Shown here: positions 31,123 to 31,183 of the stretch, in pieces
Numbering within the stretch: position 1 is the stretch's first letter
Layout: every line of letters starts with the position of its first letter
NCBI GenBank assembly: GCA_964564915.1
Contig: CAZMCU010000017.1
Location: 1 to 31,183 of the forward strand
Length of the DNA stretch: 31,183 nt
Source: JAFGBM01 sp964564915
GTDB taxonomy: Bacteria > Actinomycetota > Actinomycetes > Actinomycetales > Demequinaceae
Direction of reading: 5' to 3'
Notes under the pieces: model-generated
What the model saw: only the letters and a program-made list of their open reading frames with translations
Databases searched by the model: none
Told to the model about the DNA's origin: nothing
Translations under genes and position numbers: made by a program

Positions 31123-31183
31123 ATGACGACCCCGCCCCCGGAAGAGCCGGGGATTGGCGCGCCCTCCGGGGACGCCCTTCCCC
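31123..31183 (+). CDS. Start of a Pro-rich protein (cut by window edge)
   Basis: The frame beginning at ATG 31123 reads MTTPPPEEPGIGAPSGDALP and runs off the window. GGAGG lies six bases upstream. A Pro-rich, acidic N terminus of this type is common in actinobacterial membrane proteins. An alternative frame from ATG 31089 (MADDWARTEEQDDD) also stays open and has a weaker GGGGAG site. No function can be given. Confidence 0.45.
   Translation, partial: MTTPPPEEPGIGAPSGDALP

Noticed and set aside
1..31183. CRISPR arrays, insertion sequences, toxin-antitoxin or phage genes
   Set aside because: No regularly spaced repeats, transposase motifs or phage proteins were seen on either strand.

Overview
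The window is a dense, high-G+C stretch of a bacterial chromosome, almost certainly from an actinomycete (Actinomycetota). The evidence is: gene order leuC-leuD-murA-plsC-gpsA-ddl plus thiL, rpmB, a DhaL-type kinase gene and recG; an IclR-type regulator closely matching actinobacterial NdgR/LtbR near leuCD; a HAIR (HspR) operator in front of clpB; CCA-less tRNA genes; and several promoters of the leaderless type common in actinobacteria. The class cannot be settled from the sequence. I see no insertion sequence, prophage, CRISPR array or attachment site, and no gene-free stretch longer than 300 bases.

Layout. 1-4207: recG (3' end off the window), a fatty-acid-kinase-like gene, and divergent rpmB. 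4214-5938: thiL and a divergent gene of unknown function with a basic, low-complexity tail. 5963-12211 (minus strand): a tightly packed unit leuC-leuD-murA-plsC-gpsA-ddl, linking leucine synthesis with peptidoglycan and phospholipid precursor synthesis. Its promoter carries two different inverted repeats. 12325-13632: a small membrane protein and ndgR. 13629-16242: an ECF sigma/anti-sigma pair preceded by two tandem flavodoxin-like paralogues. 16360-18906: tRNA-Glu and tRNA-Gln on the minus strand, with an N-domain-less clpB and its HspR operator between them on the plus strand. 19043-20662: arsR, a permease and a CxxC mini-thioredoxin, a likely metalloid-efflux cassette. 20640-23637 (minus): FAH-family hydrolase, gltX and a HAD hydrolase, all overlapping. 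23703-26896: ClbS/DfsB-like protein, YggS-like PLP protein, a probable alpha/alpha-toroid protein and a VIT1-type transporter. 26906-28642 (minus): cimA behind a leader region. 28757-30394: an ECF sigma-like protein fused to a membrane anchor and an exported domain. 30391-30993: a YgjP-like metallopeptidase. The window ends in the start of another gene.

How it fits together. Two branched-chain amino acid loci lie here, each with its own visible control. leuCD has operator-like repeats and probably NdgR. cimA, which opens the citramalate route to isoleucine, is preceded by a tiny reading frame with three consecutive isoleucine codons, a hairpin and an intrinsic terminator. That arrangement looks like isoleucine-responsive attenuation and is the most interesting observation in the window. 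The second theme is transcription start architecture: six genes have a TANNNT-like box (TATATA at arsR) exactly six bases upstream of their start codon and mostly no ribosome-binding site, so they are probably read from leaderless mRNAs.
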